Origin: Bacillota bacterium
GTDB taxonomy: Bacteria; Bacillota; Clostridia; Acetivibrionales; DSM-1351
Direction: 5' to 3'
Length of the DNA: 64,000 nt
NCBI GenBank assembly: GCA_023409265.1
Contig: JAEYHZ010000044.1
Span: 155,362 to 219,361 of the forward strand
Every line of letters begins with the position of its first letter. Position 1 is the stretch's first letter. Positions 36,031 to 45,313 of this stretch are shown piece after piece. The notes below the pieces were generated by a model. That model saw nothing but the letters and a program-made list of their open reading frames with translations. It was not told where the DNA came from and did not search any database. The translations under genes and the position numbers were made by a program.

Positions 36031-36061
36031 ACTTCCCGAAGTATAGTATATACAATATAAT
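36031..36061 (+). promoter_or_regulatory. Candidate HxlR operator overlapping the old-yellow-enzyme promoter
   Basis: The perfect dyad ACTTCCCGAAGT (36031-36042) sits over the -35 region of a promoter whose -10 is TATAAT (36056-36061). A second palindrome, GTGAATTCAC, is at 35981-35990 near the HxlR start. Either could be the regulator's site. Confidence 0.45.
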
Positions 36062-36101
36062 AGCATTAAGCAAGAAATTAGACGAAAAGGAGATTAAATT
36101 T

Positions 36102-37118
36102 ATGAATACTTTTAAAAACTATACTTTAAAAAGTATAACTTTACAGAACAGACTTGTTATGCCGCCAATGTGTATGTATTCCTCAGACGGGACCGGCAGG
36201 GCAAATGATTTTCACCTCAATCACTATACTACAAGGGCAATGGGAGGTGTTGGTCTTATAATAGTTGAAGCTACGGGGATAGCTAAAAATGGAAGAACAA
36301 CTGATAATGATTTGGGAATCTGGGAGGATGCTCAAATTGAAGGGTTAAAAAATATTGTTGAAGCTGTTAAAAAATATGGTGGTAAAATAGCTGTTCAACT
36401 CAACCACGGTGGGAGAAAATACACCGGGAAAGCTGGAGAGGCTGTTGCTCCGAGTACTGTTAGATTTGATGAAAAAAATATCTTACCAAGGGAATTAACG
36501 AAAGAGGAAATAAAAGAAATTGTACTGAGCTTTAAAGGTGCAGCTGTAAGAGCTAATAAAGCAGGATTTGATGCTATAGAAATACATGGAGCGCATGGTT
36601 ATTTGATTCATCAATTCTTATCTCCATTATCAAATTTACGGGAAGATGAGTATGGCGGAAATATAGAAAACAGAGCCAGATTTCTTAAAGAAATATTGCA
36701 AGCTGTAGCTGAAGTTTGGCCAGAGGAAAAGCCAATATTACTCAGAGTATCAGCTGATGATTATAAAGAAGGCGGAATAACAATTAAAGACATGGTGGAA
36801 ATAATTAATCATGTTAAAGCGGATATTGATATGGTTCATGTAAGTACAGGAGGATTAATTCCGGTAGAAATAAATGCATACCCGGGGTATCAGGTAAATT
36901 ATTCAAATGCAATTAAAGATAGGTGCAATATTCCTACTATAGCTGTTGGCTTGATTACAGATGTTAATATGGCAGAAGAAATAATATCAAATGGTAGGGC
37001 AGATCTGGTTGCAATAGGCAGAGAACTATTAAGAAATCCGTACTTTGTTATAAATGAAGCTAAAATCAGGAATGTGGACATTGCTTATCCGGAACAATAT
37101 AAAGCTGCTTTCAGGTAA
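36102..37118 (+). CDS. NADH:flavin oxidoreductase / old yellow enzyme (NamA/YqjM-like)
   Basis: A 338-residue FMN-dependent TIM-barrel ene-reductase. LKNRLVMPPM-like start (LQNRLVMPPMCMYSS) with the Cys of the YqjM active site, HYTTRAMGGVGLIIVEAT, QLNHGGRKY, IHGAHGYLIHQFLSP and GRELLRNPYF are all typical of the class III group. These enzymes reduce electrophilic enals/enones or quinones, which suits control by a Cys-containing HxlR regulator. AAAAGGAG precedes the ATG. It overlaps the convergent PHP gene by eight bases. Confidence 0.92.
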   Translation: MNTFKNYTLKSITLQNRLVMPPMCMYSSDGTGRANDFHLNHYTTRAMGGVGLIIVEATGIAKNGRTTDNDLGIWEDAQIEGLKNIVEAVKKYGGKIAVQLNHGGRKYTGKAGEAVAPSTVRFDEKNILPRELTKEEIKEIVLSFKGAAVRANKAGFDAIEIHGAHGYLIHQFLSPLSNLREDEYGGNIENRARFLKEILQAVAEVWPEEKPILLRVSADDYKEGGITIKDMVEIINHVKADIDMVHVSTGGLIPVEINAYPGYQVNYSNAIKDRCNIPTIAVGLITDVNMAEEIISNGRADLVAIGRELLRNPYFVINEAKIRNVDIAYPEQYKAAFR

Positions 37119-37989
37119 GATTCTCCGGAAGCCATGGCTTTAATATCTCAAAGGGTATTTTTGTTCCGTTAATGGATTCACCAATTTTGACATTAGGTTT
37201 GAGTTTTCCATGATAGTCGCTTCCACCTGACGCATAGAGTCCGTGTTTATTGCAATAATTTAAAAGATAGTTTGTCTTATCCATGTCATGAAGAGAATGA
37301 TAACATTCAATACCATCAAGTGCATTTAGCGATACTATGGAGTTCAGAAATTCATCATGGTCATCGGCAAAATATCCATAGAGATGAGCCAGGAAAGCTT
37401 TACCCCCTGCTTTTCTTATGAGATTGGCAGCTTCGGGTACCGTTGGATAGTTTTTTATCTGATCAAGAAAAAATGGACTATCAGGGTTGTTGACACAAGT
37501 TCTGTAAAATGCATTCAGACTTTCCCAAATTTCTTTAGTAAAGTGTTTTTCATTTTCAGGGTATTTCTTAAAATCGGAATACATTACTTGTGTTGCGAAA
37601 TATTTGCCACTCTTAATTGATAAATTATTACTATAGGAAATTTTGAGATTTTTGCATACACGCTTCAGCTTTTCCAGGTAATCATTTTCTCTTTCAAGGA
37701 ATTTTTCGTCAGATACAATCCCTGTCGAATTTATTGTCTCAAGGTCTATACCATAGCCCAATATTTCAATAGGTTTACCATTATGTACAACAGAAAGCTC
37801 ACAGCCGGGAATAACACTACCTTCAAAGTAGCTGCCGATTTCCATATCTCTCAACTTTTTATAGGCACCGATAGAGTCATGGTCTGTAATAGATATATAC
37901 TTAAGACCTGACTTCTGTGCCTTAATTAGAATATCTATGGGTTCGTCGGATCCGTCTGATGAAGTTGTATGAATATGTAAATCTATCAT
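37111..37989 (-). CDS. PHP-domain metal-dependent phosphoesterase
   Basis: A 292-residue protein. MIDLHIHTTSSDGSD is the first PHP metal motif; SITDHDSIGAY the second; GGSDYHG near the end another. The layout fits the YciV/TrpH-like nucleoside 3',5'-bisphosphate phosphatase group rather than histidinol phosphatase, but substrate is inferred. GGGAGAG precedes the start. Its 3' end overlaps the oxidoreductase gene on the other strand. Confidence 0.85.
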   Translation of the reverse strand: MIDLHIHTTSSDGSDEPIDILIKAQKSGLKYISITDHDSIGAYKKLRDMEIGSYFEGSVIPGCELSVVHNGKPIEILGYGIDLETINSTGIVSDEKFLERENDYLEKLKRVCKNLKISYSNNLSIKSGKYFATQVMYSDFKKYPENEKHFTKEIWESLNAFYRTCVNNPDSPFFLDQIKNYPTVPEAANLIRKAGGKAFLAHLYGYFADDHDEFLNSIVSLNALDGIECYHSLHDMDKTNYLLNYCNKHGLYASGGSDYHGKLKPNVKIGESINGTKIPFEILKPWLPENLT

Positions 37990-38256
37990 TTGTTGTCTCT
38001 CCCTGTTTTAATTAATAAATTATATTTTATACCTCTTTACAAGTTTCGGCAATGAGGGTTTGGAGTGAAATTTATGCATTCATTCTCTTTATTATCCGTG
38101 AGACTAATGATATATTTATTAATATAAAGAGCTCGTTAATATGGATTAATCAATAGAGTTTTCTAATTGATATGTGGAGAACAACTTGTATAATAAGTCA
38201 CTATTGTTAGCGAGTCATGGATTTACAGAAATTTATATTAAAAAGGGTATTATTTA

Positions 38257-38955
38257 ATGAGTGAAGTATTAATTGGTATTCTAGCTGGAATGGGGCCAAG
38301 ATCAACGGCACCATTTATTGAGTTGGTTATTGATGAGTGTCAAAGACAATATGGAGCAAAGTATGATGAGGAATTTCCCAAAATGATAGTGTACTCTTTA
38401 CCTACTCCATTTTATATTGACCGCCCGATAAATCATGAGCTTATGAAAAAAACTATAATTGAAGGCTTACAAAAACTGGAATCGTTTGGTGTAAGTTTTA
38501 TTGCTATGCCATGTAATTCGGCACATATATATTTTAAGGAGCTTAAGGAATCAATTAACATTAATCTTTTAAACATAATAGATGAAACTGTAAAGAAATT
38601 ACCTGTGGCTTCACAAAAAGTGACTCTGTTTTCCACAAGCTCGACTTTTGAGTCCCAAATATACCAAAAGGGTATACTGGATAGCGGAAATGAATTTATT
38701 TTTAAAGATGAATGGCAACTTAAGATAAATAATCTTATTCAAAGCATAAAAAAAGATAAAAAGAATGCCAGGAATATTGGTGACTTGAATGAACTAATTG
38801 AAGAGGTCAAAAGAGAAAAAATTGAGAATATAATAGTGGCTTGTACCGACTTAAATGTTGTTTTGGATAATGTAGATTCTCAAGTTAATATCATCGACTC
38901 ATCAGAATGTTTAGCTAAATCAATTGTCAGCAGATATTTGGAATTGAATAAATAA
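38257..38955 (+). CDS. Aspartate/glutamate racemase family protein
   Basis: A 232-residue PLP-independent racemase. GILAGMGPRST at the N-terminus, MPCNSAH with the first catalytic Cys (Cys86) and VACTDL with the second (Cys196) are all present; the usual CNTAH and CTE are slightly altered. It probably makes D-Asp or D-Glu, or acts on a related acid. It is apparently a single gene, followed 49 bases later by a methyltransferase gene. Confidence 0.85.
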   Translation: MSEVLIGILAGMGPRSTAPFIELVIDECQRQYGAKYDEEFPKMIVYSLPTPFYIDRPINHELMKKTIIEGLQKLESFGVSFIAMPCNSAHIYFKELKESININLLNIIDETVKKLPVASQKVTLFSTSSTFESQIYQKGILDSGNEFIFKDEWQLKINNLIQSIKKDKKNARNIGDLNELIEEVKREKIENIIVACTDLNVVLDNVDSQVNIIDSSECLAKSIVSRYLELNK

Positions 38956-39004
38956 ATCACATACAATAACTTTGATACCTGCGAGGAGATAGGAGTAACC
39001 TAAA

Positions 39005-39739
39005 ATGAAACAAAACAAATATGATGATAGTATTTTCTTTGATAAATATAGTAATATGGAACGTTCAAAGAATGGGCTTGAAGGTGCCGGGGAGTGGCAT
39101 GAATTAAGAAAAATGCTTCCCGACTTACGGGACAAAAGAGTTTTGGACTTAGGCTGCGGCTTCGGATGGCACTGCCGGTATGCTGTTGAAAACGGTGCCA
39201 GGTCGGTTATAGGTGTGGATATATCACAAAAAATGTTAAGTGCAGCAAAAAGTAAAACAGATTCCGAAAAAATACAATATCTTTGTATGCCAATTGAAGA
39301 TATAGACTTCACAGCGGATTCCTTTGATGTTGTTGTCAGCTCTTTAGCACTACATTACATAAAGTCATTTGAGGATATTTTAAGTAAAATAGATAAATGT
39401 CTTTCAAAAGGAGGCGATTTCATATTCTCTGTGGAGCACCCTGTTTTTACTGCTTACGGTGAACAGGACTGGTATTATGATCAACAGGGAAATCGCCTGC
39501 ATTGGCCGGTTGACCGGTATTTCGACCAGGGTGAGAGAAAAGCAAATTTTCTGGGTGAGGAAGTCATTAAGTATCATAAAACCCTGACCACCTATTTAGG
39601 GGGCCTGCTTAGGGCAGGATTTGAAATCACGGGACTTGTTGAACCTACGCCTGCAGAAAATTTGCTGGATACAGTACCTGAAATGTCTGATGAGCTGCGC
39701 AGACCAATGATGCTGCTTGTTTCTGCAAGAAAAAAGTAA
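39005..39739 (+). CDS. Class I SAM-dependent methyltransferase
   Basis: A 244-residue methyltransferase with motif I VLDLGCGFGWHCRYA (~46-60), an acidic residue after strand 2 (IGVDIS) and motif II/III VVSSLALHYI. The C-terminal region (EHPVFTAYG, KYHKTLTTYLGGLLRAGF) matches a widespread ubiE-like small-molecule group without a known substrate. AGGAG lies upstream. Confidence 0.88.
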   Translation: MKQNKYDDSIFFDKYSNMERSKNGLEGAGEWHELRKMLPDLRDKRVLDLGCGFGWHCRYAVENGARSVIGVDISQKMLSAAKSKTDSEKIQYLCMPIEDIDFTADSFDVVVSSLALHYIKSFEDILSKIDKCLSKGGDFIFSVEHPVFTAYGEQDWYYDQQGNRLHWPVDRYFDQGERKANFLGEEVIKYHKTLTTYLGGLLRAGFEITGLVEPTPAENLLDTVPEMSDELRRPMMLLVSARKK

Positions 39740-39929
39740 TTGTAAGAAAAAAAGTATTGCATGAAAAAAGTATAGTATGAAGAAAGTATAGAAAAGTAAT
39801 TGCCGGAATTGCGTAATCAGAAAGAAGAAAACGGGGATAATAAACTTTAGGATTTGTTAAAGAAGAATTTTTTATCCCTTGTGCCCGGATAGTACAATTC
39901 ATTTGGCACTTTGGGGATGTGGAGGGAAA

Positions 39930-40199
39930 ATGAAAAATATTAATGGAGCAATTGATAGAATCAGAATACTTGAATGTCCCACCGGAGAATTGGAAAATCG
40001 AGTTGCAGGAATACTTGAGGATTACGGAATTGCAGATAGAAGTAAAGTAGACATAAATAGAGACAATTCCTTGGACAGGGAAGAAGCACAGGCGTACAAG
40101 GTGAAAATTCCAGGTGAAGGTCAATCTATTGTAGTGTTGGCCAAGGCTGGCCTGGACGATTACGTTGCAAAGGTTGTAGATGTTTACAGTAATTCATAG
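39930..40199 (+). CDS. Small protein with one canonical EF-hand loop
   Basis: An 89-residue protein starting MKNINGAID, with GGAGGG just before the ATG. Residues 41-52, DINRDNSLDREE, fit the EF-hand calcium loop exactly (D1, N3, D5, S7, D9, E12). There is no signal peptide and no second loop, so it is not a standard dockerin. The rest is not recognised. It is followed by a strong hairpin, supporting a real gene. Confidence 0.6.
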   Translation: MKNINGAIDRIRILECPTGELENRVAGILEDYGIADRSKVDINRDNSLDREEAQAYKVKIPGEGQSIVVLAKAGLDDYVAKVVDVYSNS

Positions 40200-40207
40200 A
40201 TATTATT

Positions 40208-40236
40208 GGAGAGCCCCCTGTGTAAGGAGGCTCTCC
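40208..40236 (+). terminator. Hairpin after the EF-hand gene
   Basis: GGAGAGCC (40208-40215) pairs with GGCTCTCC (40229-40236), with extra C/G pairing towards the loop. A T-tract is lacking, so termination efficiency is uncertain. Confidence 0.55.
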
Positions 40237-40514
40237 CTCTGCAATAGTGCTATGTTTATAACAACTTAAATTAAGGATGTATTCATATTGCTATACCTTT
40301 ACCAGCTGTAAACTGTTATCGCCTATACAACATGTAAGTATGGCAGTATATAGCAGGTGATAGTAGGAATAGCAGGATATAATAGGGGTATAATAGAAAA
40401 ATTACAGAGAAAACTAGGTTACAGGTATTGATAATTGCATAATGGGCTATTATATGGGAACTATAGAAAAGAAATTATGCGGTTGATAAAACATATTTTG
40501 CCCGGAGGAAAGTT
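40237..40514. other. Upstream region of arcA
   Basis: No gene. A TATAAT at 40389-40394 is a possible -10 for arcA, without a clear -35. Confidence 0.35.
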
Positions 40515-41738
40515 ATGCCTTTAAACCCCAGTATTTCTGTATACAGTGAAATTGGAAAATTAAAATCCGTTCTTATACACCGGCCAGGTGTGGAGGTTGA
40601 AAATATAGTACCGGATTATTTGCAAAGACTTTTATTTGATGAAATTGTCTATCTTGATCAGGCACAGCGAGAACATGATCAGTTTGCTCAGATCCTGAGA
40701 AATGAAGGGGTCGAAATACTGTATATTAAGGATTTAATGGCAGATATATTGCAGGACTCCAATGTCAGGGAAGAATTTTTAATGGAATTCATGATGGAGG
40801 GAAAGGTTGTAACCCAGGGGCTTCAGGAGGCTATAAAAGAATTTTTCAGCACATTGACGCCAGCAGAATTTATAGATAAGTGTATATCAGGGATCAGACA
40901 CGAAGACCTGAAAGATATTAAAGCAAAAACACTGGGGGATATGATCAGGAATGCATATCCATTTCATCTTGACCCCATTCCGAACATGTACTTTCAAAGA
41001 GATCCTTTTGCTTCCATAGGAACGGGAATATCCTTGAATGTAATGGCAAATGAGACAAGAAACAGGGAAACTATATTTGCAAAGTACATCTTCAATTATC
41101 ACCCCAAATTTAAGAATGTTCCAAGATGGTATAACAGGGATAAGACTCACCCCATTGAAGGCGGAGATATACTGGTGCTTTCAGATAAGGTCATAGCAAT
41201 AGGTATAAGCGACAGAACCAGTGCTATCGCTATTGAGAGAGTGGCTCAAAATCTTCTGAATTCAGAGGAGTCTTTTGAAACGGTACTCGCATTTGATATT
41301 CCGAAAAGGCGGGCATATATGCATCTTGACACGGTCTTTACCATGGTAGATTACGACCAGTTTACAATATACCCGGGAATCGAGGCGCCTCTGGATGTAT
41401 ATAGCATTAGCAGAGCGGAAAAAAACAAGCTTAGCATAAAATGCGAACATAGAGACCTCTCTGAGATTTTAAAGGAACACCTGAAGCTGCCGGCTGTCAA
41501 CCTGATAAGATGCGGTAATGGAGACAGCATAGCAGCCAGCAGGGAGCAGTGGAGCGATGGCAGCAATACTCTCGCAGTTTCTCCGGGCAGAGTTGTCTGC
41601 TATAACAGAAATCGTGAAACTAATAGAGCATTAAGACAGAACAACATTGAAGTTCTCGAATTTGACTCCTATGAACTTTCCAGAGGCCGCGGGGGCCCCA
41701 GGTGTATGAGTATGCCTCTATTCAGGGATAATCTTTGA
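40515..41738 (+). CDS. arcA: Arginine deiminase
   Basis: A 407-residue enzyme hydrolysing arginine to citrulline and ammonia. FQRDPFASIG, EGGDIL, MHLDTVFTM and the catalytic Cys397 in GGPRCMSMPL make up the guanidine-modifying fold active site. GGAGGAA precedes the ATG. The usual arcB/arcC/arcD partners are not adjacent, so if the pathway is complete its other genes are elsewhere. It is convergent with the LTA-synthase-like gene. Confidence 0.95.
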   Translation: MPLNPSISVYSEIGKLKSVLIHRPGVEVENIVPDYLQRLLFDEIVYLDQAQREHDQFAQILRNEGVEILYIKDLMADILQDSNVREEFLMEFMMEGKVVTQGLQEAIKEFFSTLTPAEFIDKCISGIRHEDLKDIKAKTLGDMIRNAYPFHLDPIPNMYFQRDPFASIGTGISLNVMANETRNRETIFAKYIFNYHPKFKNVPRWYNRDKTHPIEGGDILVLSDKVIAIGISDRTSAIAIERVAQNLLNSEESFETVLAFDIPKRRAYMHLDTVFTMVDYDQFTIYPGIEAPLDVYSISRAEKNKLSIKCEHRDLSEILKEHLKLPAVNLIRCGNGDSIAASREQWSDGSNTLAVSPGRVVCYNRNRETNRALRQNNIEVLEFDSYELSRGRGGPRCMSMPLFRDNL

Positions 41739-41775
41739 TTTGAACTTTAACTGCCGGTTTCTGCCTTAAAAGTAA

Positions 41776-44271
41776 CTAGTTTTTACCCTTCAAATACTTG
41801 TTTCCAAAAAGCAGGTCATACTGGATTAAGCGGTAGTCGGTAACAAGTTCACTGTCAGCATCCACAATATCCATATTCTTTAAATGCATGATTGGGTACT
41901 TTTCCTCAAGTTTTGGCATTATATTGAAGTAACTTGGAAACTTTACACCTGCATCCTTCAGCATTTCATAAGAAAGATGGGCCGGTGAAATTATTTTTGG
42001 AAAAGTCCTCATTTCCTTGAAATTTGACCATGTGACCAGTGGAGTAGTGTAATATTTCAACTCTCCGATACCCTGCCTGTTTTCAGCAGTTTCCTTGGCA
42101 CCGAGCCTGTCATATATATTGTAGTAATCATTCAGAGACCCGAGTCTTGGTGCATGATCTCCGAAGAAATACACAATTGTGGGTTTATTACTCTTGCTTA
42201 GTGTATCAATAAGCTTTCCGAGAGATTGATCTGCATCATAAAGTCCTTGCGCATACCCGTTTACAATGTTTTTCTCAGTTTCATTCAACTTGTCGGATTC
42301 TACATTAACGTCAAAGCTGGTGTATTTATTGTCAAAAGGGTCGTGATTTTCCATGGATACCGCGAATATAAAGGCAGGTTTGTCCGAGGAATTTAAAGTA
42401 TCAAGTATTTTATCAACAAGAGCATAGTCTGATATATGCGGACCTTTTGTCTGCGTTCCCATATCAAAGCTCTCAACGTCATAAAATTTGTCGAAGCCAA
42501 AATAGTTGTAAACCTTATCCCTGTTATAGAACCAACCTCCATTCGGGTGGATAGCTGTGGTGCTGTAGCCATTATTTTTGAAGACAGAAGCAATACTGGG
42601 AGTTTCAGTTCTCAAGTATGCATTGTATGCTATGATACCGGGACCCATAAAGTAAAGAGACATACCTGTCAGTGCTTCAAACTCGGTATTGGCCGTGCCT
42701 CCTCCGATCGCAGGCGGAGCAAGCTCTCCCTTTTGATACTTGTGAACATTTTCAGCAACATCCTTGCTGAATTCTAAACCGTTCAGTCTGGATAAATCCC
42801 AATAGCTTTCACTCATAATAGCTATTACATTAGGTTTTTCATCAGAGACTGCAGCGGAGGCTGCAACTGCTTCGTCTCCCGCATTCTGATATTTTTCCGA
42901 AATTGCCTGCATAGTATCTTCGTTGTAGCCTTCAGGTTCGGGATTCAGGTACTTGTCCAAATCCGTGAGATAAAAATAATTTTGGGCATACATACCATTA
43001 GCCAGAATTTCTAATTTACCTATATACCAGGACCTTTCAATACCTATTTGGACAGAAAGGGAATGGTCGGTCAATACATTGGCATTTAAAAGAAATAAGC
43101 AAAGAGCAAACGGTATTAAAACAAAGTTAATTTTAGGCTTAAGATATCTGCCCACATTTCTTCTGTATTTAACCAGTAAAAATAAAGCTCCAAGTATTAC
43201 AATAACCACGGCAGCAACGATTGGTATACTAAGGTATTCCTTGCAAATGCCTATGAGGTTTTTTATCATGTAGACATCCCAGGGATAAAAGGGTTCATCA
43301 AAATAAGTAAACTTTATAAAATTTGCTATAGAGAGAAAGACTGCAGTAATGGCAATCAAAACATTTGATATTCCTTTGCCGAGCACAGTAATCAGGCACA
43401 AATATAAACCTGCTAAAACAAGCATATTAAACATTATGTTAGGATGCAGCATGTCAATTATGGTTGACTTGAATTCCTGCCTTATGGTAAATTCGCACAA
43501 AAAGGTTGTAACACCCACAACAGCAAAGAATGAAATAAGATTGAACACTGCCCTGTAGTAATTTGAGAGATCAAAGACAATATTACCTTTCTCAAACTTT
43601 GAAGTCAGCATCCGGAATATAAAGTTTCCTGTGGCAGCAAACCAGCCCAACGATAATGCAATAAAAGGCAAATACATGGCAGTAACAGTTCCCAGTTTTA
43701 CAGTATTGGTAAACAGTATACTTCCAAGAATGGTTTGACCAAGGGATTTATATAAAAACAATACCAGCAGCATTGCCGAGGCTGCCAGGTTAAAAAGGCC
43801 GAACAGCCATATTTTTCTGGTTTTTATTATGTTTTTCTTATGAGTTAATGCTCCAAGAGAATATACCGGGTAAAAAACAATAATAAAGAGCGGTATGCTA
43901 AAAGGGAGAACAGCAGCTGCATAAACTGAAACGAAGGCCAGTAAAAATGTTACAGGCAGGAAGGACTTATACTTAATAAGCAGAGGTGTAATAAAGCTCC
44001 AGATCAGATATGAGAGCAGCAGCATGTTTATTAGCAGAACCTTGTGATTAAAGGTAAGAACCAAAATAACTACATTAATAGCCAATAAAATTATTTTTGA
44101 GTAAGGTATTGCTTTAAGTTTATCCGGAATATTCGGCATATTGAATACTACATAGGAGGAAACCAAAGCCAGTATGAGTTGAGTAAAACCATTACCATTA
44201 TAAAAAATATCAATTGTACTTATAAGAGCTGCAGCTATTACAGCAAGTATTCCTTTGTTTAATATTTTCAT
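41776..44271 (-). CDS. Lipoteichoic-acid-synthase-like sulfatase-family membrane protein
   Basis: An 831-residue protein. The first ~420 residues hold a dozen or so membrane helices, more than the five of LtaS; the C-terminal part is an extracellular alkaline-phosphatase/sulfatase domain with MSESYWD, the nucleophile Thr in GGGTANTEFEALTG, MENHDPF and FFGDHAP. It resembles LtaS-family phosphoglycerol transferases, possibly acting on another glycerol-phosphate polymer. A minus-strand promoter with a WalR-box match lies just upstream (44310-44348). Confidence 0.85.
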   Translation of the reverse strand: MKILNKGILAVIAAALISTIDIFYNGNGFTQLILALVSSYVVFNMPNIPDKLKAIPYSKIILLAINVVILVLTFNHKVLLINMLLLSYLIWSFITPLLIKYKSFLPVTFLLAFVSVYAAAVLPFSIPLFIIVFYPVYSLGALTHKKNIIKTRKIWLFGLFNLAASAMLLVLFLYKSLGQTILGSILFTNTVKLGTVTAMYLPFIALSLGWFAATGNFIFRMLTSKFEKGNIVFDLSNYYRAVFNLISFFAVVGVTTFLCEFTIRQEFKSTIIDMLHPNIMFNMLVLAGLYLCLITVLGKGISNVLIAITAVFLSIANFIKFTYFDEPFYPWDVYMIKNLIGICKEYLSIPIVAAVVIVILGALFLLVKYRRNVGRYLKPKINFVLIPFALCLFLLNANVLTDHSLSVQIGIERSWYIGKLEILANGMYAQNYFYLTDLDKYLNPEPEGYNEDTMQAISEKYQNAGDEAVAASAAVSDEKPNVIAIMSESYWDLSRLNGLEFSKDVAENVHKYQKGELAPPAIGGGTANTEFEALTGMSLYFMGPGIIAYNAYLRTETPSIASVFKNNGYSTTAIHPNGGWFYNRDKVYNYFGFDKFYDVESFDMGTQTKGPHISDYALVDKILDTLNSSDKPAFIFAVSMENHDPFDNKYTSFDVNVESDKLNETEKNIVNGYAQGLYDADQSLGKLIDTLSKSNKPTIVYFFGDHAPRLGSLNDYYNIYDRLGAKETAENRQGIGELKYYTTPLVTWSNFKEMRTFPKIISPAHLSYEMLKDAGVKFPSYFNIMPKLEEKYPIMHLKNMDIVDADSELVTDYRLIQYDLLFGNKYLKGKN

Positions 44272-44309
44272 TGTATCTTCCCAGCTTCCATTGATTTATT
44301 AACCAATAG

Positions 44310-44348
44310 ATTATATCAAAGTAATTATTAATGTTAAAGTATTGTTAA
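44310..44348 (-). promoter_or_regulatory. Promoter of the LTA-synthase-like gene with a WalR box
   Basis: On the minus strand TGATATAAT (extended -10, TATAAT at 44310-44315) lies ~40 bases before the start codon. Overlapping its -35 position, the plus strand reads TGTTAA (44332-44337), five bases, TGTTAA (44343-44348), an exact fit to the WalR consensus, though on the opposite strand to the gene. Confidence 0.6.
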
Positions 44349-44414
44349 TATTAAATTAATAATTGTAATAGAAAAGTAAAACAGGCAGAACATGTAATGA
44401 AATTATTGATAACC

Positions 44415-44463
44415 TTAACACAAGTTATAAATTGTGTTCAATAATTTATAACTTGTGTTAAGC
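44415..44463. repeat. Perfect 20-bp inverted repeat
   Basis: CTTAACACAAGTTATAAATT (44415-44434) and its exact reverse complement (44444-44463) surround a nine-base loop. It lies between the end of deoD and the promoter of the LTA-synthase-like gene, both on the minus strand. The stem is AT-rich and has no T-tract on either strand, so a terminator role is doubtful. Confidence 0.75.
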
Positions 44464-44529
44464 TAATGCTTTATTATTTTATACAAATAAAATCATTTTC
44501 ATATTTCTAATTAATTACAGCCATTTTAT

Positions 44530-45237
44530 TCAGGCAAGTTCAAGGGCTATCTCCATCATATTTGTAAATGAAGTCTGGCGTTCTTCTGCTGTAGTGACTT
44601 CATGTGATACCAGACTATCGGAAACTGTCAGAACACAAAGTGCGTTTACACCTGCACGGGCAGCATTCATATATAATGCTGCTGCTTCCATTTCAATTGC
44701 AAGAACGCCCATCTTAGCCCACTTCTTCCAGGTATTCGGATCATCATCATAGAAAATATCCGAAGAAAGGATATTGCCGACCCTGGTTGTAATACCTTTG
44801 CTGTCAGCAATGTCAACTGCTTTTTTTACCAGAGTCCAGGAGGCTGTTGGTGCAAAAGTTCCCGGCAGATCATACTGTGATGCAAAATTGGAATTGGTTG
44901 ACGCAGAAATTCCAATAATAATATCTCTTATTTTTATATCTTCCTGAATGGCACCGCAGGAGCCTATTCTTATTATATTTTTAACTCCATAGAAATGTAT
45001 AAGTTCGTATGAATATATACCAATTGAGGGCATTCCCATTCCTGATCCCATTATAGAGATTTTCTTTCCTTTATAGGTTCCTGTATATCCAAACATGTTT
45101 CTAACAGTATTAAACTGTACAGGATTTTCAAGGTAGGTTTCGGCTATGAATTTGGCACGAAGCGGGTCTCCCGGCATTAACACGGTCTCAGCTATTATGC
45201 CTTGTTCATTAACATTAATGTGTGGTGTTGGAATCAT
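44530..45237 (-). CDS. deoD: Purine nucleoside phosphorylase (DeoD type)
   Basis: A 235-residue hexameric-type phosphorylase for purine nucleoside salvage. MPGDPLRAKFIAETYL, the phosphate-binding RNMFGYTGTYKG region, MGSGMGMPSIGIYSYEL, RIGSCGA and LAIEMEAAALY with the catalytic SDSL segment are all present. I start at ATG 45237 (MIPTPHINVN) because GGAGGA is eight bases upstream. No other nucleoside gene is adjacent. Confidence 0.95.
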   Translation of the reverse strand: MIPTPHINVNEQGIIAETVLMPGDPLRAKFIAETYLENPVQFNTVRNMFGYTGTYKGKKISIMGSGMGMPSIGIYSYELIHFYGVKNIIRIGSCGAIQEDIKIRDIIIGISASTNSNFASQYDLPGTFAPTASWTLVKKAVDIADSKGITTRVGNILSSDIFYDDDPNTWKKWAKMGVLAIEMEAAALYMNAARAGVNALCVLTVSDSLVSHEVTTAEERQTSFTNMMEIALELA

Positions 45238-45313
45238 ACATTTTTCCTCCAATAAAATAGTAATTATCAAGTCTGCAGCAATGTATCCTTATTTTGTCCA
45301 TTTTCAAACAGTT

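Noticed and set aside
39930..40199. Dockerin domain, suggested by the DxNxDxxxD loop in a likely cellulolytic clostridium
   Set aside because: Only one loop, no signal peptide and no attached catalytic domain; kept as a single EF-hand protein.
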